Assembly: GCA_035517695.1 (NCBI GenBank)
Contig: DATIYI010000146.1
Location: 9,038-73,037 of the forward strand
DNA length: 64,000 nucleotides
Direction: 5' to 3'
Source of the DNA: DATFVJ01 sp035517695
GTDB lineage: Bacteria > Actinomycetota > Actinomycetes > Streptosporangiales > Streptosporangiaceae
Shown here in pieces: positions 25,367 to 34,006 of this stretch. The translations under genes were made by a program, and so were the position numbers. Within the stretch, counting starts at the first letter, position 1, and each line of letters opens with the position of its first letter. Under the pieces are notes generated by a model, which had not been told where the DNA came from, ran no database searches, and saw only the letters and a program-made list of their open reading frames with translations.

Positions 25367-25802
25367 CGGGTGTTCAGCCGGGCGACGCGACCGCCGCCGG
25401 CCGGGCGGCGCGACCGCGGCCGGGCGGGCGGCGCCACGCGGCGGGGCGACGCGACCGCCGACGGCCGGGCGACGCGACCGCGGATGGCGGGGCAAAGACT
25501 GATCCGCGGCGGCTGCGCGGCGCTGCGGCAGCAGCGGAGCGTTATCGGGCCTTCTGGCGACCCGCGCGCCATTTGTGGCGGCGCGCGGGCCCGCATAGCC
25601 TCATGTTGCGTCGGCGTGCCCGGCTTCGGGTGGAAGGCAGCCGGCGCGGGGTGGCAGCGGGCGCCGGGCGGCAGCGGCCGTCGGGCGGCAGCGGCCTCGG
25701 TAACGGTAAGCGGTGGGCGTGCTCGGCGGAAGCCGCCGTCTGGCGACAACCCGCTTGAGACGGTTGCGGGCACGGGTGGCCCCGGCCAAGGGACGGTACA
25801 CG
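25367..25802. other. 436-bp low-complexity GC-rich gap
   Basis: Contains degenerate copies of gggcgacgcgaccgc and related 14-15-bp motifs (about 25378-25500), then further GC-rich sequence (gcgggcgccgggcggcagcg). Frames are open on both strands only because stops are rare at this composition. No gene is supported; the promoter of the acyltransferase should be near the end. Confidence 0.5.
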
Positions 25803-27191
25803 ATGGAACGGATGAGCGCGCTTGACGCCGGGTTCTTCTTCCTGGAGCACGAGAACGTGCCGATGCACGTCGGGTCGGTCGCGGTGTTCGAGGGACCAGC
25901 CCCGGCCTACGGCGACGTCGTCAGGTTGCTGGTCTCAAAGCTGCCGCAGGTGCCGCGGTACCGGCAGCGGGTGCGCACGGTGCCCCTGCACCTCGGCCGT
26001 CCCGCCTGGGTCGACGACGAGCATTTCGAGATCCTCTATCACGTCAGGCACACCGCGGTACCCTCGCCGGGTGGAGCCGACCAGCTGCGCAACCTGGCCG
26101 GCCGCGTCTTCGCGCAACGGCTGGATCTCGCCAAGCCGCTGTGGGAGATGTGGCTGGTGGAGGGCCTGAAGGACGGCAAGTGGGCGCTGATCTCCAAGGT
26201 GCACCACTGCATGATCGACGGCGTCGCCGGCTGGGACCTCACCGCCGCCCTGCTTGACATGGCCCCTGACGCCGAACAACAAGCGGTGGTCCCCTGGACC
26301 GCGCGTCGCGCCCCAAGCACGGCATGGTCGATCATGGACGGTGTCCGCGACGCCGTGGTTGAGCCGCTGCAGCAACTGGCCCGTATACCAGCGCTGGCGC
26401 GCAATGTGCCGAGCCGCCATGAGCTGCTGGAATTCGGCCGTGGACTACCAGGTAGCGTGCGCCGCCTGACCAGTCCCGCGGCACGTTCGCTCAACGGGCC
26501 GAGCGGGCCGAATCGGCGCTGGGAATGGGTGCAAGCCAGCCTGAGCGAGGTCAAACCGGTCCGAAAGGCGCTCGGGGGGACAGTCAACGACGTGGTGCTT
26601 GCGGCTGTCACCCGCGGGTTCCGCGACCTGCTCGCCGAGCGGGGCGAGCTTTCTGACCGGCAGGTGGTGCGCTCACTCGTGCCGGTCTCCGTTCGCGCGG
26701 AAAGCGAACGAGGCACCTTCAACAACCGGGTGGCTGCCGTACTGGTGAACCTGCCGGTCAGCGAGCCCGATCCGGTGGTCCGGCTCGGCCGGCTGCGCGA
26801 GCAGATGGATGACCTGAAGAGCAGCCGCCAGGCGGTGGGAGCCCAGGGGCTCACCGAGTTGGCGGGTTTCGCGGCTCCCACCCTGCTCGCCTTGGGATCC
26901 CGGCTGACGTTCCGGTTCCCGCAGCCGCTAGTGCAGACCGTCACAACGAACGTTCCCGGACCACGCTTCCCGCTGTACATGCTCGGCAGCCAGATGACCG
27001 AGATCCACCCGTATGTTCCTATCGCCAGCAACATACGCATTTCCGTCGGCATTCTCTCCTACCTCGACCAGTTGAACTTCGGCATCAACGCCGACTTCGA
27101 CGGCGTGCCTGACGTCCGCGTGCTCAGCCACGGCATCCGGAAGGGTTTCGACGAACTCATCGCGCTCGCCGCATCCGTATCGACGGCGTAG
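25803..27191 (+). CDS. Wax ester synthase/diacylglycerol acyltransferase (WS/DGAT)
   Basis: 462 residues from ATG 25803. Makes triacylglycerol or wax esters from acyl-CoA for storage lipid. The catalytic motif HHxxxDG is seen as HHCMIDG (134-140). The N-terminus MSALDAGFFFLEHENVPMHV, NDVVLAAVTRGFRDLL and the C-terminal NVPGPRFPLYMLGS motif (about residues 380-393) are family hallmarks. ATG 25815 is an alternative start. It stands alone; no lipase or phosphatase partner is adjacent. Confidence 0.93.
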   Translation: MERMSALDAGFFFLEHENVPMHVGSVAVFEGPAPAYGDVVRLLVSKLPQVPRYRQRVRTVPLHLGRPAWVDDEHFEILYHVRHTAVPSPGGADQLRNLAGRVFAQRLDLAKPLWEMWLVEGLKDGKWALISKVHHCMIDGVAGWDLTAALLDMAPDAEQQAVVPWTARRAPSTAWSIMDGVRDAVVEPLQQLARIPALARNVPSRHELLEFGRGLPGSVRRLTSPAARSLNGPSGPNRRWEWVQASLSEVKPVRKALGGTVNDVVLAAVTRGFRDLLAERGELSDRQVVRSLVPVSVRAESERGTFNNRVAAVLVNLPVSEPDPVVRLGRLREQMDDLKSSRQAVGAQGLTELAGFAAPTLLALGSRLTFRFPQPLVQTVTTNVPGPRFPLYMLGSQMTEIHPYVPIASNIRISVGILSYLDQLNFGINADFDGVPDVRVLSHGIRKGFDELIALAASVSTA

Positions 27192-27407
27192 CCGTGGGGA
27201 GCCGTGGCTGCGGGAGGCGCGACCCACGCGAGCGTGTCCGCGGTCGGACGTCGCGGGCAACTCGGAGTCGTCAGCCATCCCGAATATCTTGCGGCGCTGA
27301 GACGGCGGAGTGCCGCGAGCGCGAGCTGAGCAGCACGCCAGGGACATAACCACCATGGCGACGAGCGAACCGGCCTCATCTGCCGCCGCACGCAGCATAA
27401 TTTGGAT

Positions 27408-27794
27408 ATGGACAGCACAGCGGCCCAAGAGTTCGCCGCGAGCTGGTTACAGGGGTGGAACGCGCACGACCTCGAGCGGGTGCTGAGTCACTTCGCGGAG
27501 GACGTCGTCTTCACCTCACCCTTGGCTGCGCAACTGCTCGACGGCAGCGACGGCGTCATCCGCGGTAAGGCAGCGCTGCGTGACGCCTGGAACGAGGGCC
27601 TTCGGCGCATCCCTGATCTGCACTTCGATCTGCTGGGCGTTTACGTCGGCGTCAGCACGCTGGTCATCAACTACCGCAATCAAAGGGGTGGCCTGGTCAA
27701 CGAGGTCCTCATCTTCGATGGCGATCTGGTCACGACGGGTCACGGCACCTATCTCGGCGGCGACGCCAATCCCGCGGGAGCGACGTTGCGCTGA
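27408..27794 (+). CDS. Nuclear transport factor 2-like (SnoaL-type) protein
   Basis: 128 residues from ATG 27408. A cone-shaped alpha+beta fold is indicated by the opening helix (FAASWLQGWNAHDLERVLSH), the segment FAEDVVFTSPLAAQLLDG, RGKAALRDAWNEGLRRIPDL and paired strands (HFDLLGVYVGVSTLVINYRN, then EVLIFDGDLVTTGHGTYLGG). Members bind or isomerise small molecules in varied pathways; no specific catalytic role can be assigned. Confidence 0.78.
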   Translation: MDSTAAQEFAASWLQGWNAHDLERVLSHFAEDVVFTSPLAAQLLDGSDGVIRGKAALRDAWNEGLRRIPDLHFDLLGVYVGVSTLVINYRNQRGGLVNEVLIFDGDLVTTGHGTYLGGDANPAGATLR

Positions 27795-27903
27795 ACGTCA
27801 GGCAAGCCGGCAAGCGCCGCAGGCCCGCATGCGCGATTGCCCGGTATAAAGGACGCCGTGCGCGAGTATCGGCCGTCGAACCAGAGCGCTTCATTAGGAA
27901 CCG

Positions 27904-28493
27904 TCAGCGTGGGGTCAGGACGCAGAACTCGTTACCTTCAGGATCAGCGAGCACGACCCACGGCGCCTCGCCGCCCTGGCCAACGTCGGCCGGCACAGGG
28001 CCGTAATCACGTGGGCGTGCCACCTCGGCCTGGTGGTCGTCGCCCGGGTAGGGCGCGACATCGAGATGAATCCGGTTCTTGACCGTCTTCGCGTCGGGGA
28101 CACGCAGCAGTTCGAGATACGGCCCGACGCCGTTCGGCGATCGCAAGGAGGCCCAACTCTCGTCCACATTCTGCGGCAACCAGCCCGCGGTGGCACTACA
28201 AAACGGCGCCAGGGAGGCTGGGTGAGCGGAGTCGACCACGACGGCGGCGACCGGCCCGGTGTCCCTGTAGGCGGCCCGCGGATCGAGCACACACAACTCG
28301 TTGCCCTCGGGGTCGGCCAGCACAACCCACCGCACCTGGTCCTGGCCGACATCGGCCAGTGTCGCCCCAAGGTCCCGCAGGCGCTGAACCTCGGCCGCCT
28401 GGTGCGACGTCCCAGCCAAGGGCGGCCCAGAACCGCGCCAGCAGGGCCGGATCGGCGGCGTCGATCACAAGGTGGGCGAGGCGAGTTGGCATG
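27904..28493 (-). pseudogene. Two-module VOC (glyoxalase-like) protein with internal deletion and frameshift
   Basis: The start MPTRLAHLVIDAADPALLAR (ATG 28493) and FWAALGWDV begin a first VOC module. The frame then changes near 28405 to HQAAEVQRLRDLGATLADVG and DPEGNELCVLDP, which is the end of the same module, so its middle (the strand pair with KNRLHLD) is missing. A complete second module follows (VVVDSAHPASLAPFC to KNRIHLDVAPYPGDD to DPEGNEFCVLTPR). Translation from 28419 could still yield the second module. This is either an inactivated gene or a remodelled shorter protein. Confidence 0.6.
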
Positions 28494-28552
28494 CCGCCCA
28501 ACCTTGCACCCCTGACCCCGTAGAAGCAACCCGCTCCCGGCTGGGAATGCGC

Positions 28553-28975
28553 CTAGTCGAGGCCCCAGGCCGGCCACGTGCTCATCGGGCCGTCGGGACG
28601 TATCGCGAGCAGAACTCGCTGCTCGGCCACGAGCGCGGTGAGTTGCTCATCGTCGCCGGGGACCTTGACACCGTGTTTTTCGCGGATGGCCCGGAAGTGG
28701 TCCAGCTCTGCTGCCACGTCCTCGCGGATATCGACCTGCCCGGAAACCAGCACGCACCGGAAGCCGGTGGAGTCGTCGACGGCCAGGCTGGCGCGCGGAT
28801 CGCGGCTGAATATGGCGTACTTCGCCCGCGTGCGAGTTGTTGACACGTAGAACAGCTCGCCGTCCCAGTGAAACCAGTTCGGCGTCAGGTGCGGCCGCCC
28901 GTCGCTGCGGACGCCTGCGACGATCACGTTGCGGGGTTCGGTGAGGAACGCGGCCAGCTTCTCCTTCGACGCCAT
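28553..28975 (-). CDS. PPOX-class F420-dependent oxidoreductase
   Basis: 140 residues, split-barrel flavin/deazaflavin reductase-like fold. VIVAGVRSDGRPHLTPNWFH (18-37), LFYVSTTRTRAKYAIFSRDP and DDSTGFRCVLVSGQVDIRED match the actinobacterial F420-dependent branch. These enzymes reduce varied small molecules with cofactor F420. It is a single gene, 59 bp upstream of the VOC relic on the same strand. Confidence 0.83.
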   Translation of the reverse strand: MASKEKLAAFLTEPRNVIVAGVRSDGRPHLTPNWFHWDGELFYVSTTRTRAKYAIFSRDPRASLAVDDSTGFRCVLVSGQVDIREDVAAELDHFRAIREKHGVKVPGDDEQLTALVAEQRVLLAIRPDGPMSTWPAWGLD

Positions 28976-29123
28976 CCGGCAAGGCTACCGGCGCTGCCGC
29001 GGCGATCGCAGCCCCGCCCGGGCCGCGCCTCGCCTGCCGTGACACGCGAATGCCCGCTACGGTGCGAGCAGGCCACAGCCGCCCACCGCCGATAGCCTCG
29101 GACGTAAGTGGACAGTCCGATCG

Positions 29124-29885
29124 CTAGGTTGCCCGTCGGCGGCCGATGAACAGCTCGCGTGGCGTCCAGCCGTCGGTCGTCTGCTCGGTGACAGTGGCGG
29201 CCTCGAAACCCGTGTCGGAAATGAGCCGCATCCACAGGTCGCGGCTGAACAAACCCGTGCGATGGGTCTCGTGCACCACCTGCACCGAACCGTCGGCGTC
29301 GCGGAGCAAGAACGCGTACTCGGTCTGGATCCAGGTATCGGTGGGATCAGGATCCCAGGACCACGACAGAAATCGCGCACCGCGGCCGGTGGCGTCGTCG
29401 CTGCCGCCATGACCGGTCGCCGGCTTGAAGGTTTCCGCGGTGTTGTCGGGCACGAACACGGCCGAGCCGCCAGGACGGCAGTGCACGAAGGCCGTCTCGA
29501 TGGCGTGCCTTAGGTCGGCCTCGGTAACCATGTAGTCCACAGCGTCGTGGACGAACACGGCGTCGAAGATGCGGCCAAGCCGCACCGCGCGCATGTCGCC
29601 CAGCTGGTGGTCACACTCGGGATTGAGCCGCCGCGACGCGGCGAGCATGTCCTGCGAGAGGTCGACCAGAGTCAGTGCGAACCTGCCCTTGAGATGGACG
29701 GCGTTGTGGCCGCCGCCACTGCCAAGCTCGAGGACATCGCGCACCGGAATCGATGCCGAGCCGAGCACCGTCGCCGCGTACGCGGCCTCTTCCGCGTACG
29801 CATCCGGGGGTGAGATCAATGGCCACCACGGAGCCAGGTCACCGTACAACCGGAAGGAGCTAGGCGCACCCGTCATGGCTACCAT
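29124..29885 (-). CDS. Class I SAM-dependent methyltransferase
   Basis: 253 residues (250 from the second ATG at 29876). Motif I LELGSGGGHNAVHLKG (52-67) binds SAM. The acidic motif II is LVDLSQDML, and FDAVFVHDAVDYMVTE corresponds to motif IV. N-terminal FRLYGDLAPWWPLISPPDAY is typical of a small-molecule methyltransferase group. The substrate is unknown. Confidence 0.85.
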   Translation of the reverse strand: MVAMTGAPSSFRLYGDLAPWWPLISPPDAYAEEAAYAATVLGSASIPVRDVLELGSGGGHNAVHLKGRFALTLVDLSQDMLAASRRLNPECDHQLGDMRAVRLGRIFDAVFVHDAVDYMVTEADLRHAIETAFVHCRPGGSAVFVPDNTAETFKPATGHGGSDDATGRGARFLSWSWDPDPTDTWIQTEYAFLLRDADGSVQVVHETHRTGLFSRDLWMRLISDTGFEAATVTEQTTDGWTPRELFIGRRRAT

Positions 29886-30076
29886 CTTCGCGCAAGCGGG
29901 CGCTGCCGATGCGTTCCGCTACCTCGATCGCCCGAAGCCTGCCCGGCCGTGCCGAAGAAGCGAGCTCAACGATGCAAAGCGGACCCCGATTCGCCGAGTG
30001 AGAAGTCCGGACAACGATCAACTCGGCAAACTTCATGATTACCGCTGAACTCCGCCGTGGCCGCGAGACACGACCT

Positions 30077-30259
30077 TTACTCCTCCACAAGATCACCGAG
30101 AGGGACGTACTGCTCCACTTCTGCGGGCGTCCGCACCTGGGCCATGAAGATGCCCTGGCACTTGATCACGATCCAGGCACCGTCCTGATTACGGGACGTG
30201 TTGGTGAGTGTGATCGTCTCGGCGGTCCACCGGCCGTCACGGCTGCGTAGCCTCACCAA
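30077..30259 (-). CDS. Small conserved-looking protein, hypothetical
   Basis: 60 residues: a basic opening (MVRLRSRDGRWTAETITLTN), a middle with WIVIKCQGIFMAQV and an acidic end (VEQYVPLGDLVEE). The pattern of alternating short strands and one helix, and its resemblance to short actinobacterial proteins with WTVETITLTGTP and VAELERFFPLADL segments, argue that it is a real gene. Function unknown. It is divergent from the 71-codon gene at 30416. Confidence 0.55.
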   Translation of the reverse strand: MVRLRSRDGRWTAETITLTNTSRNQDGAWIVIKCQGIFMAQVRTPAEVEQYVPLGDLVEE

Positions 30260-30335
30260 GGCCGCCCTGGGGCCGGCCCGGCCGGACCGCGTTGGACTTC
30301 ACCCTGAACCTGTATAAAAGTGACATCTACACACG

Positions 30336-30343
30336 ATCATGAT
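30336..30343. promoter_or_regulatory. AT-rich divergent promoter region with ATCATGAT palindrome
   Basis: The 156 bp between the divergent small genes are clearly less GC-rich than the surroundings (cctgtataaaagtgacatc and gatcatgatgatatgtacc). They include ATCATGAT at 30336-30343 and a TATAAA-like -10 at about 30313. This may hold a shared operator. Confidence 0.35.
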
Positions 30344-30415
30344 GATATGTACCATCTTGGGCACAGACCGGGCGCGCCGCCGAACGGGGAGGTCGAGTAA
30401 CTAGGAGCCTGGCCC

Positions 30416-30631
30416 GTGGCAGAGCAGAGGCAGAAGATCCAGATCACGATCGAGGCGTGCGGTCAGGGCAAGGGCTATGTGCGCATTCGCCGTGGCGACC
30501 GGGTGGCGACGCTCATCTTCAACTCGTACGGCATCTTCGCTGCCAGAAACTGCCCGGGCGTCGATCACCACGACATCTGGGTGGCAACCCGCGTGCTGCG
30601 GCGTTGCGGTTTGCTGCGGGCACAGCGCTGA
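30416..30631 (+). CDS. Small basic hypothetical protein
   Basis: 71 residues from GTG 30416 with an AGGAG ribosome site. KIQITIEACGQGKGYVRIRR and ATLIFNSYGIFAARNCPGVD look like beta strands, ending in a basic helix (DIWVATRVLRRCGLLRAQR). Three Cys and a HH pair might bind a metal, but that is speculative. I do not recognise it. Confidence 0.5.
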   Translation: MAEQRQKIQITIEACGQGKGYVRIRRGDRVATLIFNSYGIFAARNCPGVDHHDIWVATRVLRRCGLLRAQR

Positions 30632-31366
30632 CTATGCCCCGACTCGATCTTCGGCTGAGGGCTGGCAGGGTATCTAGGTCGCTCGCCGCGCCGTTACATC
30701 GCGCCGTTACATCGCGCCAGTGACGCTGTTCGCCCCGTCCGGGCCCGACATACGCGATATAGAGCGCCTCTTGAGCCATGGTCGCCTGGCGGTGCCCCGC
30801 GTCACAAGCAGGTCAATTGTGGATAACTAATTTGCATCCGTGGGACCGCCTGTGGCTATGTGGCTTTTCTTACACACAGCCGAGTGGGCGGCGTTCATGC
30901 TGGTAACAGTCGCCTACCGGGCTGGATCTCGGCGCGATTCCCTGCCCTCGTCCCCCGGCTGCGCCGAGCTCCATCGGCATGTCTGCACAGGACTCCACCG
31001 GCCTGTGTATAGCGGCATGATGAGCTGCGCCCGCAGGCCATCCGGGCGCCGCGCCCGCCACGGCCGCCCGGCGAAGCCCGCCAGCGACGGTGCCGAACGT
31101 GACGCCACGGCCGGTATTCGCCGGCTCGAGTGTGCCCTCGATGTGCAGGTACAGCTCGGCCTTGGACATGCCACGAACGACCGTCGGCGAGGTCGCCCGT
31201 GGTGGCGTTCCTCGTCGGCGCGCCCCGCCGAGGCCAGTGCCCATCTTTCCCTGTTCCATCCTTACTCGCGATATATCTTACTATCGGACAGACGCGATGT
31301 ATCGTGTTGTGCACCGGAACAAGGCGATAACCGGGAACGGGTCGCCAGCCGATCGGGAGGAACGTC
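30632..31366. other. 735-bp gap with gene relic and a possible promoter
   Basis: The long plus frame crossing it has no protein-like character. It holds a duplicated gcgccgttacatc (about 30690-30717), one consensus DnaA box TGTGGATAA (30818-30826), a short adenosine deaminase relic (31122-31169, minus), and an AT-rich stretch (ttactcgcgatatatcttac, about 31261-31280) that may be the promoter of the methyltransferase at 31367. Confidence 0.4.
31122..31169 (-). pseudogene. N-terminal relic of adenosine deaminase
   Basis: ATG 31169 opens MSKAELYLHIEGTLEP, which matches the highly conserved adenosine deaminase start (KAELHLHxEGTLxP). The first of the two metal-binding histidines is Tyr here, and the similarity stops after 16 codons; the following residues are not deaminase-like. 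Too short to be functional, and chance similarity is possible though the signature is distinctive. Confidence 0.45.
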
Positions 31367-32029
31367 ATGGCACGGACCGACAAGGGTTACAAGGGCGTGG
31401 GAATGGAAGGCTCGGTCGCCCGCTGGTATGCGGCCAGCGCGGGAAAGGATGCCGGGCGATACGAGGAACAGGCGAAACAGGTCGCGGACCGCGCACCGGC
31501 CGGTAGCAAGGTCCTGGAAGTCGCCCCAGGACCCGGTCACTTGTCCATCATGCTGGCCAGGTCGGGCGATTACCGGGTCACCGGTCTCGACGTCAGCTCG
31601 ACTTTCGTCCAGATCGCCAGGAAAAACGCGGCCGAGGCGGGCGTGCAGGTGGACTTCCTGCACGGCAGCGCGTCGGCCATGCCGTTCGACAGTGACAGCT
31701 TCGACTTCGTCGCTTGCTGCGCCGCCTTCAAGAACTTCTCCGCGCCCGTCCGCGCGCTACGGGAGATGTGCCGGGTTCTCCGTCCCGCCGGACAGGCACT
31801 GGTGGTCGACCTGCGCCCGGACGTGTCCAAGCAGGCCGTGCACGATGATGTCGCGCGGATGGAACTCGGCGGCCTCAGCAGGGCGCTCGTCACGTTCACC
31901 CTCGGCTCCTGGCTACCGAGGCGCGCCTGCAGCAAGAAGCAGTTCGAAGACTTCATCACGCAGACGAACTTCCGGTCGTTCGACATCCGCGAGACGCCGA
32001 TGTCCCTGGAAGTGGAGATGCGGAAATGA
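31367..32029 (+). CDS. Class I SAM-dependent methyltransferase
   Basis: 220 residues, ATG 31367 with GGGAGGAA. Motif I is KVLEVAPGPGHLSIMLARSG (48-67), motif II VTGLDVSS, then HGSASAMPFDSDSFDFVACC (motif III/IV) and LREMCRVLRPAGQALVVDLR (motif V/VI), as in UbiE/Methyltransf_11 proteins. FVACCAAFKNFSAP is the substrate-side loop. The target is unknown. It converges with the acetyltransferase gene. Confidence 0.88.
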   Translation: MARTDKGYKGVGMEGSVARWYAASAGKDAGRYEEQAKQVADRAPAGSKVLEVAPGPGHLSIMLARSGDYRVTGLDVSSTFVQIARKNAAEAGVQVDFLHGSASAMPFDSDSFDFVACCAAFKNFSAPVRALREMCRVLRPAGQALVVDLRPDVSKQAVHDDVARMELGGLSRALVTFTLGSWLPRRACSKKQFEDFITQTNFRSFDIRETPMSLEVEMRK

Positions 32030-32093
32030 CCACGGCGCGCAGCGGTGGTGAGCTTCGCGCAGGCGGGGCAAGACCTTTTCAAATGCCGCGGAT

Positions 32094-32675
32094 TCAAATG
32101 CTGCGGATGACCCGGGCCGGATTGCCGGCCGCGATGACGCCCGCGGGCAGATCTCTGGTGACGACCGCACCCGCGCCCACGACGGTGTTCGTGCCGATGG
32201 TGACCCCGGGTAGCACAATCGCGCCGCCGCCGAGCCACGTGTTGTCCTCGATCGTGATGGGCTTGGCCGCCTCCCACTTGGCGCGCCGCGGCTCGGCCGC
32301 TACGGGGTGGGTGGGCGTCAGCAACTGCACGTTCGGGCCGATCTGGACATCGTCGCCAATCGTGATGGCCGCGACGTCCAGGGCCATCAGGCCGAAATTG
32401 ATGAACGTGCGCGCGCCGACCCGGATCTGATAGCCGTAATCGCAATACAGCGGCGGGCGGATCGCCGCATCCTCGCCGAACGCTCCAAGCAGGTCCATCA
32501 GGATGCGCTGGCGTTCACGCGCGGCGTCCGCCGCACTGCGGTTGAACTCCTCCATGAGCCGCGCGGCGCGGCGGCTGTCGGCGGCCAACTGCGGGTCGTT
32601 GGCAATGTACGGATCGCCAGCGAGCATCCGCTCACGTTGGCTCCGCTGGTCGCCTGCTGCATCCGGATCGCTCAT
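32094..32675 (-). CDS. Sugar O-acetyltransferase (maltose/galactoside acetyltransferase type)
   Basis: 193 residues from ATG 32675. The N-terminal helical mac domain (RERMLAGDPYIANDPQLAAD) is followed by left-handed beta-helix hexapeptide repeats (IRVGARTFINFGLMALDVAA, ITIGDDVQIGPNVQLLTPTH). The catalytic His is in TPTHP, and the end is VVTRDLPAGVIAAGNPARVI. It transfers acetyl from acetyl-CoA to a sugar hydroxyl. A longer frame to 32744 is possible but not supported by a ribosome site. Confidence 0.92.
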   Translation of the reverse strand: MSDPDAAGDQRSQRERMLAGDPYIANDPQLAADSRRAARLMEEFNRSAADAARERQRILMDLLGAFGEDAAIRPPLYCDYGYQIRVGARTFINFGLMALDVAAITIGDDVQIGPNVQLLTPTHPVAAEPRRAKWEAAKPITIEDNTWLGGGAIVLPGVTIGTNTVVGAGAVVTRDLPAGVIAAGNPARVIRSI

Positions 32676-33166
32676 GAACACTGAATACAAGCATGCGGGC
32701 CGGCTGCCAGCGTCCTCTACCCCCGCTGCCGGGGTCTTTAACATGGCGCCGGGCTACCGAGGCGCCGCGGGCCCGGGGGCCCGGGGGCCCGGGGGCCCGG
32801 GGGCCCGGGGTGCGGCGCCGAGCGCGGCGCCGAGCGCGGCGGCGAGCGCGGCGGCGAGCGCGCGCGAGGCGCGCGGTAGCCGGATCGGCGGATGGCGAAA
32901 GCGCCGCGTGCACGCGCTATCGCCGCGCACGTCCGCTGAACGGGCCCGGCGGCGCATCGTGCACGCTGACGGCGCCGCCGCGGTACAGCGATCCGCGCAG
33001 CGTTACTTCAGCTTCGCGCTCGGCGACGGCCAGTCGCGGGCCGGGCCCGCATCCCAGCACCAGCGCCAGCGCCGGTGTTAGGACCATCTGGGGCCAGCCC
33101 GCGAGCGCGGCGCGCCGTTGCCAGGGAGATTGCGCCCGGCAGCCGTTAAGAATGATCACGCGTCGG
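32676..33166. other. 491-bp gap with extreme-GC repeats
   Basis: Includes a block of GGGCCCGG repeats and gagcgcggcg repeats (see separate entry). A minus frame at 32917-33159 (MVLTPALALVLGCGPGPRLA near its start) has a hydrophobic opening but matches nothing I know. No confident gene. Confidence 0.4.
32767..32872. repeat. Tandem GGGCCCGG and GAGCGCGGC repeats
   Basis: About five copies of gggcccgg (32767-32808) are followed by four copies of a 12-bp unit gcgccgagcgcg/gcggcgagcgcg (about 32812-32864). The first block is nearly self-complementary and will form very stable secondary structure. Confidence 0.85.
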
Positions 33167-33934
33167 TTAGTTGATCAGGAGAAAGCGATCGATCATCGCG
33201 TTGACCTGGTCTGGGATTTGGACCTGGGGAAAGCGCCCGGACCCGACGGTCTGGCCGCGGACGATGCCGGGGCAAAGTTCCCGCAGCGCGGCCGGGGCGT
33301 CGCCGGAACTGATACTCAGCAGCGGAACCTGGACCTCACCGAGCGCCGATGCGCCGTCAAACGTGGCGATCGCCTGCCAGGCCGCCGTGGCGATGGCGGC
33401 GGGCAGAGCGACTATTCCGGCGATGATCTCCTTCCTGCCGACCGTATCGGTTCGCAGGAAGAGCCCGCTGGCCATGGCTGCGCGCGCCGAACCGTCGTGA
33501 TCGGCGGCGAGCGCGGACAGGAACCGCGGATGAAAGGCCCTTGCGTCCTCGGTGAGCGTCAGCGCGGGCTCGATCATCACGGCGGCCCGGGTGAGGTCAG
33601 GATTGGCGGCACATGCCAACGCAACCAGGGCCCCCAGGCTGTGACCGACGATGACCGGACGGTCCAGGCCTGCCGCATCGGCAACGGCCAGCGTGTCAGC
33701 GACAAACGCGGCGACGTCATAGATACCCGGCTGCGGCGCGGGTTGGTCGCTGTCCCCGTGGCCGCGCAGGTCGAGCGCCGCCACGGTGTGGCGGGCCCTG
33801 AAGTAGCTGATCTGCGCGGCGAAGGACGACCGGTCGCAGCCCCAGCCATGGACGAACAGCATCGGAGGGACACCATCGCCCGCCAGATCGTAGTCGAGCG
33901 CGATGCCTGCCGAAGTGCGGACATACTCAGGCAT
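33167..33934 (-). CDS. Alpha/beta hydrolase lacking the expected catalytic histidine
   Basis: 255 residues, complete fold: LFVHGWGCD (oxyanion loop), LDLRGHGDSD, nucleophile elbow VGHSLGA with Ser 99, acidic SSGD (Asp 212). At the place of the catalytic His the protein reads GSGRFPQVQIPDQVNAMIDR, where relatives read G-[SA]-G-H-F-P. Arg 234 (codon CGC instead of CAC) replaces it. With an otherwise intact gene this suggests recent loss of hydrolase activity, a changed role, or a sequence error. Confidence 0.82.
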   Translation of the reverse strand: MPEYVRTSAGIALDYDLAGDGVPPMLFVHGWGCDRSSFAAQISYFRARHTVAALDLRGHGDSDQPAPQPGIYDVAAFVADTLAVADAAGLDRPVIVGHSLGALVALACAANPDLTRAAVMIEPALTLTEDARAFHPRFLSALAADHDGSARAAMASGLFLRTDTVGRKEIIAGIVALPAAIATAAWQAIATFDGASALGEVQVPLLSISSGDAPAALRELCPGIVRGQTVGSGRFPQVQIPDQVNAMIDRFLLIN

Positions 33935-34006
33935 GATCTTCTCGCGGACCCCCGGGGGCGGGCTACAAAGCCGTGGTCTAGCGTCTAGCCTGACTGCTTC
34001 GCCAGG

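Noticed and set aside
30818..30826. Consensus DnaA box TGTGGATAA as a replication origin
   Set aside because: A single box without clustered boxes, AT-rich unwinding region or dnaA/dnaN genes; one such 9-mer can occur by chance.
30840..32051. A 403-codon plus frame covering the methyltransferase at 31367
   Set aside because: No protein-like segments; the methyltransferase frame has all SAM motifs and a good ribosome site.
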